Of a stretch of 64,000 bases of DNA, positions 9,193 to 17,838 are shown piece after piece (the first letter of the stretch is position 1; the number at the start of each line of letters is the position of its first letter). The position numbers and the translations under genes were made by a program. The notes beneath the pieces are model-generated. The model was not told where the DNA came from. It was given only the letters and a program-made list of their open reading frames with translations, and searched no databases. Source of the DNA: Wenxinia saemankumensis (lineage in GTDB: Bacteria > Pseudomonadota > Alphaproteobacteria > Rhodobacterales > Rhodobacteraceae); assembly GCF_900141735.1 (NCBI RefSeq), contig NZ_FQYO01000001.1, forward strand, positions 434,001-498,000, in the 5' to 3' direction.

Positions 9193-9660
9193 ATGTCCTT
9201 CGCCGCCCCCTTCGCCCCCGCCGCCAGCGGCCTGCCCGATCCCGCCGGGCGCCCCGAATTCTATCGCGGCACGCAGGGCAAGCGCGCGGTCGCCTGGGTG
9301 ATCGACGTGGCCCTCATCTGGCTGGCGACGCTGGCGCTGATGCCCTTCACTCTGTTCCTGGGGCTGTTCCTGCTGCCGGTCATCGTGCCGGTCGTGGGCT
9401 TTCTCTATCGCTGGGGGACCATCGCCTCCGGCTCGGCCACCTGGGGCATGCGGCTGACCGGGATCGAGCTGCGCGGCCATGACGGCGGGCGCCTGTCGGG
9501 CGGCGAGGCGCTGGCCCATACCGGCGGCTACGCCCTCTCGGTGGCGGTCTTCCCGGCCCAGCTCGTCTCGATGGCGCTGATGGCGGCCACTCCGCGCGGG
9601 CAGGGGCTGACGGACCACGTCCTCGGCACCGCGGCCATCAACCGGCCCCATTCACGATAG
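9193..9660 (+). CDS. RDD family membrane protein
   Basis: 155-residue integral membrane protein of the RDD family. The name-giving RDD segment is represented by KRAVAWVIDVALIW at about residues 31-44. Two further hydrophobic segments (LMPFTLFLGLFLLPVIVPVVGFLY) and the C-terminal GQGLTDHVLGT signature, typical of RDD proteins, are present. The ATG at 9193 is preferred to one 21 bases upstream, which has no ribosome site and adds a polar extension. Function of the family is not settled; transport or Na+/H+ exchange has been proposed for some members. Confidence 0.85.
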   Translation: MSFAAPFAPAASGLPDPAGRPEFYRGTQGKRAVAWVIDVALIWLATLALMPFTLFLGLFLLPVIVPVVGFLYRWGTIASGSATWGMRLTGIELRGHDGGRLSGGEALAHTGGYALSVAVFPAQLVSMALMAATPRGQGLTDHVLGTAAINRPHSR

Positions 9661-9682
9661 GGCCGACACCGCAATCGCCGGG

Positions 9683-9711
9683 TTGGCGAGGGCGGGGCGG
9701 GACGCTACCCT
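9683..9711 (+). promoter_or_regulatory. Candidate promoter of bpt
   Basis: TTGGCG (9683-9688), 17-bp spacer and TACCCT (9706-9711), 28 bases before the ATG at 9739. Pattern match only. Confidence 0.35.
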
Positions 9712-9738
9712 TGCCCTCGCTCCGCCGACAGGGACCGC

Positions 9739-10578
9739 ATGCGCCACTCGCTTCCCCTCGCCCCGCAATTCTACGTGACGGCCCCCCAGCCCTGCCCCTA
9801 CCTCGCGGGCCGGATGGAGCGGAAGCTGTTCACCGCGCTGCAGGGCGAGCAGGCGGGCGAGTTGAACGACGCGCTCAGCAAGCAGGGATTCCGCCGCTCG
9901 CAGAACGTGCTCTACCGTCCGTCCTGCGCCGATTGCGCGGCGTGCCTGTCGGCCCGGATCGACGTCGCCGCCTTTCGTCCGACGAAGTCGCAGCGGCGGG
10001 TGATGCGGCGCAACGCCGCCCTCTCCCGCACCGCGACCAGCCCCTGGGCCTCGGACGAGCAGTACGATCTCTTCCGCACCTATCTCGACGGCCGGCATGG
10101 CGACGGGGGGATGGCGGACATGGACATGTTCGAGTTCGCCGCCATGGTCGAGGAGACGCCGATCCGCACCCGCGTGATCGAGTACCGCACCGGAGAGGCC
10201 CCCGCCCCGGGCCGAGAGGCGCCTCTGGCAGCCGCGAGCCTGACGGACGTGCTCGATGACGGGCTGAGCATGGTCTACTCGTTCTTCGATCCCGCGCTGC
10301 AGCCGCAATCGCCGGGAACCTACATGATCCTCGACCACATCGCCCTCGCCCGCGAACAGGGGCTGCCTTACGTCTATCTCGGCTACTGGGTGCCGGGATC
10401 GCCCAAGATGGGCTACAAGGCGAATTTCTCGGGGCTGCAGGTCTATCGCGGCGGACAGTGGCAGACCGTGACCGACCCCTTCGCCTACTCGGCCGACACC
10501 CATCCGCTCTCGGTCGATCCGATCGCCGAGCAGGTGGGGCGGATCACCCTCCCGGGCGTGAGGCCGGTCGGACGCTGA
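9739..10578 (+). CDS. bpt: Aspartate/glutamate leucyltransferase (N-end rule)
   Basis: 279-residue leucyl-tRNA-protein transferase that adds leucine to N-terminal Asp or Glu, marking proteins for ClpS/ClpAP. The N-terminal half carries the ATE1-like cysteine motif [17 protein letters not shown] (residues about 66-82). The C-terminal half has the GNAT-like fold with [29 protein letters not shown] and a final [12 protein letters not shown]. Length and motifs match bacterial Bpt rather than eukaryotic arginyltransferase. It is monocistronic, with a short spacer to the previous gene and its own candidate promoter. Confidence 0.94.
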   Translation: MRHSLPLAPQFYVTAPQPCPYLAGRMERKLFTALQGEQAGELNDALSKQGFRRSQNVLYRPSCADCAACLSARIDVAAFRPTKSQRRVMRRNAALSRTATSPWASDEQYDLFRTYLDGRHGDGGMADMDMFEFAAMVEETPIRTRVIEYRTGEAPAPGREAPLAAASLTDVLDDGLSMVYSFFDPALQPQSPGTYMILDHIALAREQGLPYVYLGYWVPGSPKMGYKANFSGLQVYRGGQWQTVTDPFAYSADTHPLSVDPIAEQVGRITLPGVRPVGR

Positions 10579-10585
10579 GACGGCC

Positions 10586-10759
10586 TCAGGGGTCGCGCCG
10601 GCGGGGCAGGTTCAGCCGTGCCGCCGACACCCGGTAGTGAAGCGTGAAGCAGACCGCCATGCCGAAGGTGATCGCGGCAAGGACCCGCGGGTCCGCCATT
10701 CCCCGCACGTGGAACGGGACGAAACCTGCCCGGAGGCGGACCAGTGCCGTGCCCCCCAT
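10586..10759 (-). CDS. Possible small membrane protein or 3' remnant of a decayed gene
   Basis: 57 codons, ATG at 10759 to TGA at 10586, convergent with bpt. The reading has a believable hydrophobic segment (VLAAITFGMAVCFTLHYRVS), a basic C-terminus (NLPRRRDP) and nearly all third positions G or C, as in real genes here. Just upstream, in another frame, the sequence reads ALVVFAGAF, which would fuse smoothly onto the FVIATMGG of this frame after a one-base shift. This could therefore be the end of a frameshifted membrane-protein gene. No homologue is recognised. Confidence 0.35.
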   Translation of the reverse strand: MGGTALVRLRAGFVPFHVRGMADPRVLAAITFGMAVCFTLHYRVSAARLNLPRRRDP

Positions 10760-11051
10760 GGTCGCGATGACGAAAGGCCCCGGCGAAGACGACGAGCGCC
10801 GGGGCGGGCGAGAAATGTCCCCGGTCCGAGGCCGATGGCCCCGAGCGCCCGGAAGGCCGGAGGGTAGGACAGGCGAGGCGGGACACCCCGGCGGTCCAGC
10901 GGGGCGAGGGGCAAGGGTCCGGGCGAGGGCGTCCAGGTGCCCCGGCCGCTCCCGCCGCGCCCCGAAGTCGTCGGTGCTCGAGCTGCCCCCCGCATTCCGG
11001 ACGGGGTCATCCGGCAGGCGCGCTTGCCCCCCGTACCTCGGTACCGAGACC
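10760..11051. other. Intergenic stretch without recognisable gene
   Basis: GC-rich sequence between the small open frame and the TRAP permease gene. Apart from the possible frameshifted fragment at about 10770-10800 I see no coding pattern, repeat or terminator. Confidence 0.5.
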
Positions 11052-13406
11052 CTAGCCGCCCAGCAGGTTCGGCACGATGGTCACCACCCCCGGCACCAGC
11101 GCCAGCATCAGCAGCGCGCCGATCTGGATCAGGACGAAGGGGATCACGCCGCGGTAAATGTGTCCCGTCGTGACCGAGGGCGGGGCGACGCCGCGCAGGT
11201 AGAACAGCGCGAAGCCGAAGGGCGGGGTCAGGAAGCTGGTCTGCAGGTTCACCGCGATCATGATCGTCACCCAGGACGGGTCCAGCGTGCCCCCGTAGAT
11301 CACCGGGCCGACGATGGGCACGACGATGTAGATGATCTCGAGGAAGTCGAGCACGAAGCCGAGGATGAACAGCACCAGCATCACCAGCAGGAACACCGTC
11401 CACTCGCTGTCGAAGCTGCGCAGGAACTGCTGGATGTAGTGCTCTCCCCCGAAGGAGATGACGACGAGGTTCAGCAGCTGCGAGCCGATGAGGATGGTGA
11501 AGACCATGCTCGTGACCTTGGCCGTCTCGCGCACGACGGGCGTCAGCACCCCTCCCGCGAAGAGCACCCAGCAGGCATAGAGCAGACCCGCCATCGCCGT
11601 GAGGAAGGCGGCGAAGGCCGCGAGATAGGCGATGATCGTCCAGCCGGTCGCCGTCTCGGCGCCCAGCCGCAGGTCGAAGTTGAAGCCGATCAGCAGCATC
11701 ACGACGATCGCGGCCGAGCCCCAGAGGATCAGCGCCGCCCCTTTGCCCTGCTCGCGCCGCTTGCGGTAGGCGGCCAGAAGCAGCGCGCCGCCCGCGCCGA
11801 GCGCGGCGGCCGGCGTCGGGTTGGTCACCCCGCCGAGGATCGAGCCGAGCACGGCCACGATCAGCACCAGCGGCGGGAAGACGACGCGCAGAAGCTCGTT
11901 CTCGGCCAGCATCGCGACGGCGCCGCGCGCGCCCCACAGGATCACCGCGAGCGGGATCAGCATGAACGCGACGGTCAGCCCCGGCGAGGTCGTTGGCCCG
12001 ATGAACAGGATGTCGGCAAGCAGCAGCAGGCCGATCCCGGCGCTGCCGATCACGAGCGGCCGCGGGCTGTCGAGCGGCGCCACCGCCCGGGCGAGCGAGA
12101 AGAGGATCCCGAAGAGGACCGCGATCATGGCCATGCCTATGCCGATCGGCGCGGCGGAGGCGATGAGCGCCTGCCGCAATTGGGCCCGCTCCTCCTCGGT
12201 GCGCAGCGTGGCCTGCGCCACGCCGCCGCCGGCGTCGATCTCCGCCTGCTGGGCGACGGCCGCGTCCCAGGCGCGCTGGCCGTGCAGCTCGATCATCGCC
12301 TCCTGGCAATCGGGCGAGACGTTGGTGCGCAGTGCGGCGCCCGTTCCGGCCTGGGAATAGCTGTCGACGACGACCGACTGGCTGCCGACGACGTTCACCG
12401 ATTGCAGCCCGACGAAGAGCGCGATCAGCAGCAGCGGCACGCCGAGATAGAAGGCCAGCTTCTCGGACCGGGGCGCGGGCTGTCCCATCGTGCCGGTCGA
12501 GGGCATGGCCGGCGCCTTGGACGGGTTCAGCATCGCGTAGCCGAAGGCATAGGCCCCGTAGAGCACCGCGAGCAGGATCCCCGGCAGCAGCGCCGCCTGG
12601 AACAGCGTTCCGACCGAGACGACCGCGGGCTCGCCCAGATAGGTCAGCGCGTCGGTGCAACCGGCGAGCTGGGCGCGCGTCTCCTGCGCGGTCGAATAGA
12701 TGTCCCCCGCCAGCGTGCCGAGCAGAACGATCACGATCGAGGGCGGGATGATCTGCCCCAGCGTGCCGGAGGCGGCGATGACGCCGGTCGCGAGCTCGGG
12801 CGAATAGCCGTTCTTGAGCATCGTCGGCAGGGCGAGCAGGCCCATCGTCACGACCGTCGCGCCGACGATCCCGGTCGAGGCGGCGAGGAAGGCGCCGACG
12901 ACGACGATCGACACGGCGAGGCCGCCCGGCAGCGGGCCGAAGACGCGCGCCATCGTGGTCAGCAGGTCGTCCGCGATGCGGCTGCGTTCCAGCACGATGC
13001 CCATCATCACGAACATCAGGACGGCGAGCAGCGTCTCGATGCTGGCCCCCGCCAGCACGCGCTCATTGATGCGGTTGACGATGAAGCCGAGGTTCCGGTC
13101 GAGCGCGAGTTCCCAGCCGCCGGCGAAGAGGTGCTCGCCCACGCGTGGCAGTTCGGGATAGCGGAAGACGGATATGGCGTCGGGCCGGACCCCGCTGGCG
13201 GTCAGGTCTCGATAGGCCTGCGAGGAGGTGTCGATCGCCTGGTGGACCAGCAGCCCCGCGCTGTCGAGCGCGGCGATGATCGCGAAGGAGATGACCCCGG
13301 CCCCCGCGATGGCGAAGGCCACCGGAAAGCCCGACAGGATCGCCCCGAAGAGCACCAGGAAGACGATCAGTAGGCCGATCTCGATGCCGTCGAGTCCGAA
13401 GAGCAT
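11052..13406 (-). CDS. TRAP transporter large permease (DctM family, long form)
   Basis: 784-residue membrane subunit of a tripartite ATP-independent periplasmic transporter; it couples Na+ influx to solute uptake. The DctM signature regions are present: IEIGLLIVFLVLFGAILSGFPVAFAIAG at the N-terminus, GGLAVSIVVVGAFLAASTGIVGATV, and GVIAASGTLGQIIPPSIVIVLLG. A typical DctM has about 430 residues; here a middle block of roughly 270 residues with several extra hydrophobic segments separates the N- and C-terminal halves. The C-terminal half resumes with LFILGFVLDFLEIIYIVVPIVGP and MIAVNLQTSFLTPPFGFALFYL. Last gene of the operon dctP-dctQ-dctM, 24 bases after dctQ. Confidence 0.92.
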   Translation of the reverse strand: MLFGLDGIEIGLLIVFLVLFGAILSGFPVAFAIAGAGVISFAIIAALDSAGLLVHQAIDTSSQAYRDLTASGVRPDAISVFRYPELPRVGEHLFAGGWELALDRNLGFIVNRINERVLAGASIETLLAVLMFVMMGIVLERSRIADDLLTTMARVFGPLPGGLAVSIVVVGAFLAASTGIVGATVVTMGLLALPTMLKNGYSPELATGVIAASGTLGQIIPPSIVIVLLGTLAGDIYSTAQETRAQLAGCTDALTYLGEPAVVSVGTLFQAALLPGILLAVLYGAYAFGYAMLNPSKAPAMPSTGTMGQPAPRSEKLAFYLGVPLLLIALFVGLQSVNVVGSQSVVVDSYSQAGTGAALRTNVSPDCQEAMIELHGQRAWDAAVAQQAEIDAGGGVAQATLRTEEERAQLRQALIASAAPIGIGMAMIAVLFGILFSLARAVAPLDSPRPLVIGSAGIGLLLLADILFIGPTTSPGLTVAFMLIPLAVILWGARGAVAMLAENELLRVVFPPLVLIVAVLGSILGGVTNPTPAAALGAGGALLLAAYRKRREQGKGAALILWGSAAIVVMLLIGFNFDLRLGAETATGWTIIAYLAAFAAFLTAMAGLLYACWVLFAGGVLTPVVRETAKVTSMVFTILIGSQLLNLVVISFGGEHYIQQFLRSFDSEWTVFLLVMLVLFILGFVLDFLEIIYIVVPIVGPVIYGGTLDPSWVTIMIAVNLQTSFLTPPFGFALFYLRGVAPPSVTTGHIYRGVIPFVLIQIGALLMLALVPGVVTIVPNLLGG

Positions 13407-13430
13407 GGTATGGAATCCCGGTCGTGCTGA

Positions 13431-14507
13431 TCAGTGGGTGCGCTGCGGCGCGGCAAGGTCGGCGGAATGCTCGGGCTCGCGGTCGAAGTCGCGGTAGCGG
13501 TCGGCGCTCGTCTCGCCCTCGCGGTATTCCAGCCAGGACCGCCAGAAGAAGGCGCAGGCCTGCAGGAAGACCAGCACGACGAAGAGGCAGAGCAGGACCT
13601 TGAACAGGAAGTAGCCGTTGAAGCCGTTGGGGCTGAAGCTGATCGTCTCGATGTTCCAGCGCAGGGCGCGGGCCTTGTTCAGCAGGCGGTCGAGCGATTC
13701 GGAAGCCGAGGGGTTCGGCACGACGAGATGCCGCCAGAGGAAGAACCAGGCGTAGAGCCAGATCAGCATCGCGGCCGGAACCATGAAGAGAAGCGAGCCG
13801 ACCATGTCCACCACCTTCTTGGCGCGGAAGCTGATCGGCGAATAGACGAGGTCGACCCGCACATGGCCGCCCTGGACGAAGGTGTAGGCCACGCAGAGCG
13901 CGACGACGGCGGCATTGTAGAGCTTGAGCTCCTCCGACCACCAGCTCACGTCCTTGGTGAAGACGCTGCCGAAGCCGAGCGAGATCTCGGACACCGCGAA
14001 GACGCGCTGCATGAAGATCACGACGATCTGCTGCAGCACCATGAGCAGGCCCGCCCAGGCCGCGACCCGCCCGATCGCGTTGCCGAAGCCCTCGAGCCCG
14101 CGCACCATCCCCCAGAGGAAACCGGTGCGGACGTAGCCGACGATCGTGATGACGAGGAAGACGAAGAGCAGGAAGAAGAACAGCTCCTTCGAGGCCGCGA
14201 AGTAGACGAAGCGCATGAGCGATTCAGCGATGGCCTGGTCGGGCATCGAACCCGAGAAGGTGACATTCGGCACCCAGGCGAGCCAGTCGCCGGGATGGAA
14301 GATCGCGTAGGCGACGTTGTAGGGCACCTCGATCAGGCCGCCGATCACGTAGAGGATCGCGTTCCAGATCGCCACGAGCGCGCCGCCCGTCACCTCGACG
14401 CTACCGTCCACGGACTCCGCCGTGGCGCCCATCAGCCGGTCGGTGAAGCGCGTGAAGGCGTTCTCGTATGTCGGCCAGAAGCCGGCCGCCGCGACCTCGT
14501 CTTCCAT
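13431..14507 (-). CDS. TRAP transporter small permease (DctQ family, extended)
   Basis: 358-residue small membrane subunit, longer than the usual 160-230. The DctQ core is recognised by LLMVLQQIVVIFMQRVFAVSE, the WWSEELKLYNAAVVALCVAYTFVQGGHVRVD segment and a following hydrophobic helix. An N-terminal extension of about 150 residues with three hydrophobic stretches is unusual but appears in TRAP systems that also have a long DctM. It anchors the large permease and contacts the binding protein. The acidic/polar C-terminus (EGETSADRYRDFDREPEH) is probably cytoplasmic. Confidence 0.88.
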   Translation of the reverse strand: MEDEVAAAGFWPTYENAFTRFTDRLMGATAESVDGSVEVTGGALVAIWNAILYVIGGLIEVPYNVAYAIFHPGDWLAWVPNVTFSGSMPDQAIAESLMRFVYFAASKELFFFLLFVFLVITIVGYVRTGFLWGMVRGLEGFGNAIGRVAAWAGLLMVLQQIVVIFMQRVFAVSEISLGFGSVFTKDVSWWSEELKLYNAAVVALCVAYTFVQGGHVRVDLVYSPISFRAKKVVDMVGSLLFMVPAAMLIWLYAWFFLWRHLVVPNPSASESLDRLLNKARALRWNIETISFSPNGFNGYFLFKVLLCLFVVLVFLQACAFFWRSWLEYREGETSADRYRDFDREPEHSADLAAPQRTH

Positions 14508-14641
14508 CGGTGCTGTCCCTCGGGAATGGCGGGCCGGCCCTCCGGCCGGTCCCTGTCAGGCGACGCGGCCCGCCCCCGCGGGGCGGGACCGGGCGCGCGG
14601 CGGTCGGGGGCGGGCCGGGATGGCCCGCCCCGCCCGGGCGT

Positions 14642-15727
14642 TCAGAAGCCCATGATGCGGTCGCGCTGCCGCGTGAACGTGCCCTCGGAGCGCGAGATCC
14701 ACTGCGCCGAGCTCTGCATCGAGGCCATGTAGCTGTCGTAGACGCGGGCATAGAGCTCGTCGCCCATCGGCTCCTGGATGACGTCCTGCGCGGCGGTGCC
14801 GAAGGCGTCCCAGACGGCGTCGTTGAACTCGAGCAGCTGCACGCCGCCCTGCTGCAGACGCTGCAGCGCGGCCGAGTTGTTCGCCATGAACAGCGACATG
14901 GTCCACAGGTTGCTGGCGGTCGTGGCCTGGGCGATGATCTGCTGCTGCGTGGGCGTCAGGCTCTCGTAGACGTCGAGGTTCAGCGTCAGGTTCAGGTTCG
15001 GGCCCGGCTCGTGGAAACCGGCGGTGTAGTAGAAGTTCGTCAGTTCCTGGAAGCCGGCCTTCTCGTCCGCCCAGGGGCCGATCCACTCGGTCCCGTCGAT
15101 CGAGTTCGAGGCGAGCGCCTGATAGACCTCGGCGCCGGGCAGGTTCTGCACCGACGCGCCGAGCGCGCTGAGCACCTGGCCGCCCTGCCCCGGCATCCGG
15201 AAGCGCAGGCCCTGGAAGTCCTCGGGGCCGTTGATCTCGGAGGCGAACCAGCCGCCGGACTGGGGCCCGGTATTGCCCGCGGCAAAGGCCTTGAGGCCGA
15301 AGATCGAGTAGAGCTCGTCGCCCAGCTCCATCCCGCCCTCGTGGTACCACCAGTTGTTGTACTCCATGAAGGTCATGCCGAACGGGATCTGGCTGAAGAA
15401 CGACAGGGCCGGGTGCTGGCCGAGGAAGTAGTAGTCGACCCCGTGATACATGTCGGCCTGGCCGGACGAGACCGCGTCGAACACCTCGAAGGCGCCGACG
15501 AGCTCGCCCGCGGCGCGCAGGTCGACCGTCAGCTGGCCGTCGGTCATCGCTGTAATCATGTCGGCGCAGTACTGGGCGCTGTCATGCACGCCCGCGAGGC
15601 CGCGGCCCCAGGTGGTGACGAGCGTCAGCGTGCGGTTGCCCTGCGCGATCGCCGGAGCGGCGAGGCCGGACGCCGCCGCGGCGGTCGCGCCGACGGTGGT
15701 CGCGCGGATGAATGAACGACGATCCAT
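14642..15727 (-). CDS. TRAP transporter substrate-binding protein (DctP family, TakP-like)
   Basis: 361-residue periplasmic receptor. It has a twin-arginine type signal (MDRRSFIRATT, cleavage near AIA-Q at 28/29), suggesting export in folded form. The DctP-family arginine region is GLRFRMPGQGGQVLSALGA. The WIGPWADEKAGF segment resembles the 2-oxoacid binder TakP of Rhodobacter sphaeroides, as does NNWWYHEGG. A 2-oxo or other monocarboxylic acid is therefore my best guess for the substrate; the broader DctP7/mannitol-chloroaromatic class is an alternative. First gene of the TRAP operon, divergent from the two-component genes, which likely control it. Confidence 0.9.
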   Translation of the reverse strand: MDRRSFIRATTVGATAAAASGLAAPAIAQGNRTLTLVTTWGRGLAGVHDSAQYCADMITAMTDGQLTVDLRAAGELVGAFEVFDAVSSGQADMYHGVDYYFLGQHPALSFFSQIPFGMTFMEYNNWWYHEGGMELGDELYSIFGLKAFAAGNTGPQSGGWFASEINGPEDFQGLRFRMPGQGGQVLSALGASVQNLPGAEVYQALASNSIDGTEWIGPWADEKAGFQELTNFYYTAGFHEPGPNLNLTLNLDVYESLTPTQQQIIAQATTASNLWTMSLFMANNSAALQRLQQGGVQLLEFNDAVWDAFGTAAQDVIQEPMGDELYARVYDSYMASMQSSAQWISRSEGTFTRQRDRIMGF

Positions 15728-15828
15728 GATGTTCCTCCCAAGATCGGACCCTGTACGACACGCGCGCCGCCGTCTCCTCGCCGGCGCCGCAGGTCCCTGT
15801 TATCGATCCGGGCACCTTAGGTACGGAT

Positions 15829-15849
15829 TACCGGAACGCAAATACCGGA
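15829..15849. promoter_or_regulatory. TACCGGA direct repeats upstream of dctP
   Basis: TACCGGA occurs at 15829-15835 and 15843-15849, 14 bp apart, with similar flanks (ATTACCGGA and AATACCGGA). The spacing of more than one helical turn and the position over the presumed -35 region of the TRAP operon fit binding by the neighbouring LuxR-type regulator. This is inference. Confidence 0.4.
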
Positions 15850-16195
15850 TAGTGCGTAGGACGGCCCGCCCGGACAGGTTTCTTGCGCCAGGGGCGGGGG
15901 ACGGCAGGGCGGGATCGCTGCGATCCTCGCGCGGCGCCGCGCCGGGTCGTGCCGGTCCGATCCCGCCGGCGAGGCCCGGGGGCACGGCCCGGCGCGGGTG
16001 GTCTGACGGTCGCAGGGCGTAACCGGACCCGTCCCGGGCCTGACCCGCCCCCGGGCATGGAAGGGTGACGCCGACCCTGTCCCTTGCCTGCCCCGGGACC
16101 CCGACGGGTGGAGGGCCAGGGCCGGCGCAGGCCGCCCCCTCCCGGCTTGGTCCCTCCCCGCCCGCCGCGACGCAACGCCACGACCCGGTGCGGGG

Positions 16196-16210
16196 AGGGA
16201 ACCGTTCCCT
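16196..16210. promoter_or_regulatory. 15-bp palindrome before the sensor kinase gene
   Basis: AGGGAACCGTTCCCT, a perfect odd-centred palindrome ending 32 bases before the kinase ATG. Operator-like; factor unknown. Confidence 0.35.
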
Positions 16211-16242
16211 TGGTACGTCCGAGCGGCTATGAATGTCGCCCG

Positions 16243-17838
16243 ATGACGTGGCGTTCCGCCCTGCCTCGCCGGTCGCTTCCGGCGCTGTCCACCGGCCAGA
16301 AGGTGTTCCTTCTGGCGGCGGTCCCGCTCGTCCTCGCCTCGGCCCTCATCGTCGCGGTCAATGCCCGCCAGACCCGGCAGCTCGCCGACCGCGAGATCGC
16401 GGCGCTGGAGGCGCAGATGCTGGAGGCGACGCGCGAGGAGCTGCGCAACTACGTCGCCATTGCCCGGACCGCCTTCCTCAACGTCTACGGCCGGGCCGCG
16501 CCGGACGATGCGGCGGCGAAGCTGGAGACGACGCAGATCCTCGCCTCGATGATCTACGGTCAGGACGGCTACTTCTTCGTCTTCGACTATGACGGGGTGA
16601 ACCTCGTCGCGCCGCGCCAGACATGGCTGATCGAGCGCGACTGGTCGGGGCTGACCGATCCGAACGGCGTCGCCGTGGTGGACGAGCTGATCGCCATCGC
16701 CCGCGCCGGGGGCGGGTTTCTCGAATTCGACTGGCCGCGCCCCTCGACCGGCGAGACGGGGCGCATGATCGCCTATGTCAACGGCCTGCAGGACTGGCGC
16801 TGGGTCGTCGGCACGGGCGTCTTCATCGACGACGCACTGGCCTCGGTCGCCGCGGCCCGGGCCGAGGTGGAGGCGCGGATCGCCCGGACCTCGGCGCAGA
16901 TCGTCGCCATCGCCCTCGTCGCGCTGATCGGCGTCTTCGCCACCGGCATGGTGCTGAACCTGCGCGAGCGCCGGCTGGCCGACGCCAAGCTGCGCGCCCT
17001 GACCGAGCGCGTGATCGACACCCAGGAGGAGGAGCGCGGCCGCGTCGCGCGCGAGCTACACGATTCGATCAGCCAGATCCTCGTCGGGACGCGCTACGCG
17101 CTGGAACTGGCGCGGCGGCGGCTGGCCGGGGGCGATGCCCGCGCGGCCGAGAGCCTGGAGAAGGGCATCGCCGGGATCGGACAGGCCACGCAGGAGGTGC
17201 GGCGGATCAGCCGCGACCTGCGCCCCGGGCTGCTCGACGATCTCGGCCTCGGGCCGGCGCTGAAGCAGCTGGCCGAGGATTTCTCGGCCCGGACCGGGAT
17301 CGAGACCGATCTCGAGACGGTGGTCTTCCGCAACCGGATCAGCGCCGATGCCCGGATCGCCTTCTACCGCGTCGCGCAGGAGGCGCTGACCAACGTGGAG
17401 CGCCATGCCGGGGCGACCGCCGTCGCCATCCACCTGCGCGGCCATCGCCGCGGCGCCCTGCTGCGGATCAGCGACGACGGGCGGGGCCTGACGCGCGAGG
17501 ACCGGCGATCCGGCGGCCTCGGCCTGCGGAACATGCAGGAGCGGATGGAGCAGCTCGGCGGCTCGCTGCGCCTGATCTCGACCGCGCGCGGCACGGTGAT
17601 CGAGGCGCAGGTGCCGCTGAGCCACATGCTCCCCCCGGGCAGCCGCACCGGCGAGACCCGCCCGGGAGAGGCGGCCGGGGCCGGGATCCGCCCGACCCTC
17701 GCCCGACTGCCGGGTCCCCCCGCCGCCCCGCCGGCGGAGGCGCCCGTTCCGGTCCGGCACGGCGCAGGTCCGGGGGCCAGGCCCGCGCCCGGCGAAGGAC
17801 CGCCGCCCCCGGCCGATACCCGGAAGGAACCCGCATGA
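16243..17838 (+). CDS. Sensor histidine kinase with periplasmic single-Cache domain
   Basis: 531-residue membrane kinase. Two transmembrane helices (about 20-40 and 218-240) bracket a periplasmic sCache_2-type sensor (YFFVFDYDGVNLVAPRQT and DWRWVVGTGVFIDD are hallmark stretches), a domain that often binds carboxylates. A HisKA_3 dimerisation segment follows, with phospho-acceptor H273 in RVARELHDSISQ. The HATPase domain has the N-box QEALTNVERHA and G-boxes DDGRGL and GGLGLRNMQER. The last 70 residues are a Pro/Ala-rich disordered tail. The ATG at 16243 is preferred to an upstream in-frame start that adds an Arg/Pro-rich leader. The stop overlaps the regulator start (ATGA). Probably senses the TRAP substrate. 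Confidence 0.93.
   Translation: MTWRSALPRRSLPALSTGQKVFLLAAVPLVLASALIVAVNARQTRQLADREIAALEAQMLEATREELRNYVAIARTAFLNVYGRAAPDDAAAKLETTQILASMIYGQDGYFFVFDYDGVNLVAPRQTWLIERDWSGLTDPNGVAVVDELIAIARAGGGFLEFDWPRPSTGETGRMIAYVNGLQDWRWVVGTGVFIDDALASVAAARAEVEARIARTSAQIVAIALVALIGVFATGMVLNLRERRLADAKLRALTERVIDTQEEERGRVARELHDSISQILVGTRYALELARRRLAGGDARAAESLEKGIAGIGQATQEVRRISRDLRPGLLDDLGLGPALKQLAEDFSARTGIETDLETVVFRNRISADARIAFYRVAQEALTNVERHAGATAVAIHLRGHRRGALLRISDDGRGLTREDRRSGGLGLRNMQERMEQLGGSLRLISTARGTVIEAQVPLSHMLPPGSRTGETRPGEAAGAGIRPTLARLPGPPAAPPAEAPVPVRHGAGPGARPAPGEGPPPPADTRKEPA

Larger units (their letters stand above)
15728..16242. other. Divergent regulatory region between TRAP operon and two-component genes
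   Basis: 515 bases without a gene. The only A/T-rich island (about 15820-15855) lies 95-130 bp upstream of dctP and contains the TACCGGA direct repeats. A candidate minus-strand promoter (TTGCGT, 16 bp, TAAGGT) overlaps them. A 15-bp palindrome lies close to the kinase start. The remainder is featureless GC-rich sequence. Confidence 0.5.

Noticed and set aside
10644-13373. A 909-codon plus-strand frame opposite dctM
   Set aside because: Shadow frame; polar Arg/Asp/His/Gln-rich text that mirrors hydrophobic codons of the permease on the other strand.
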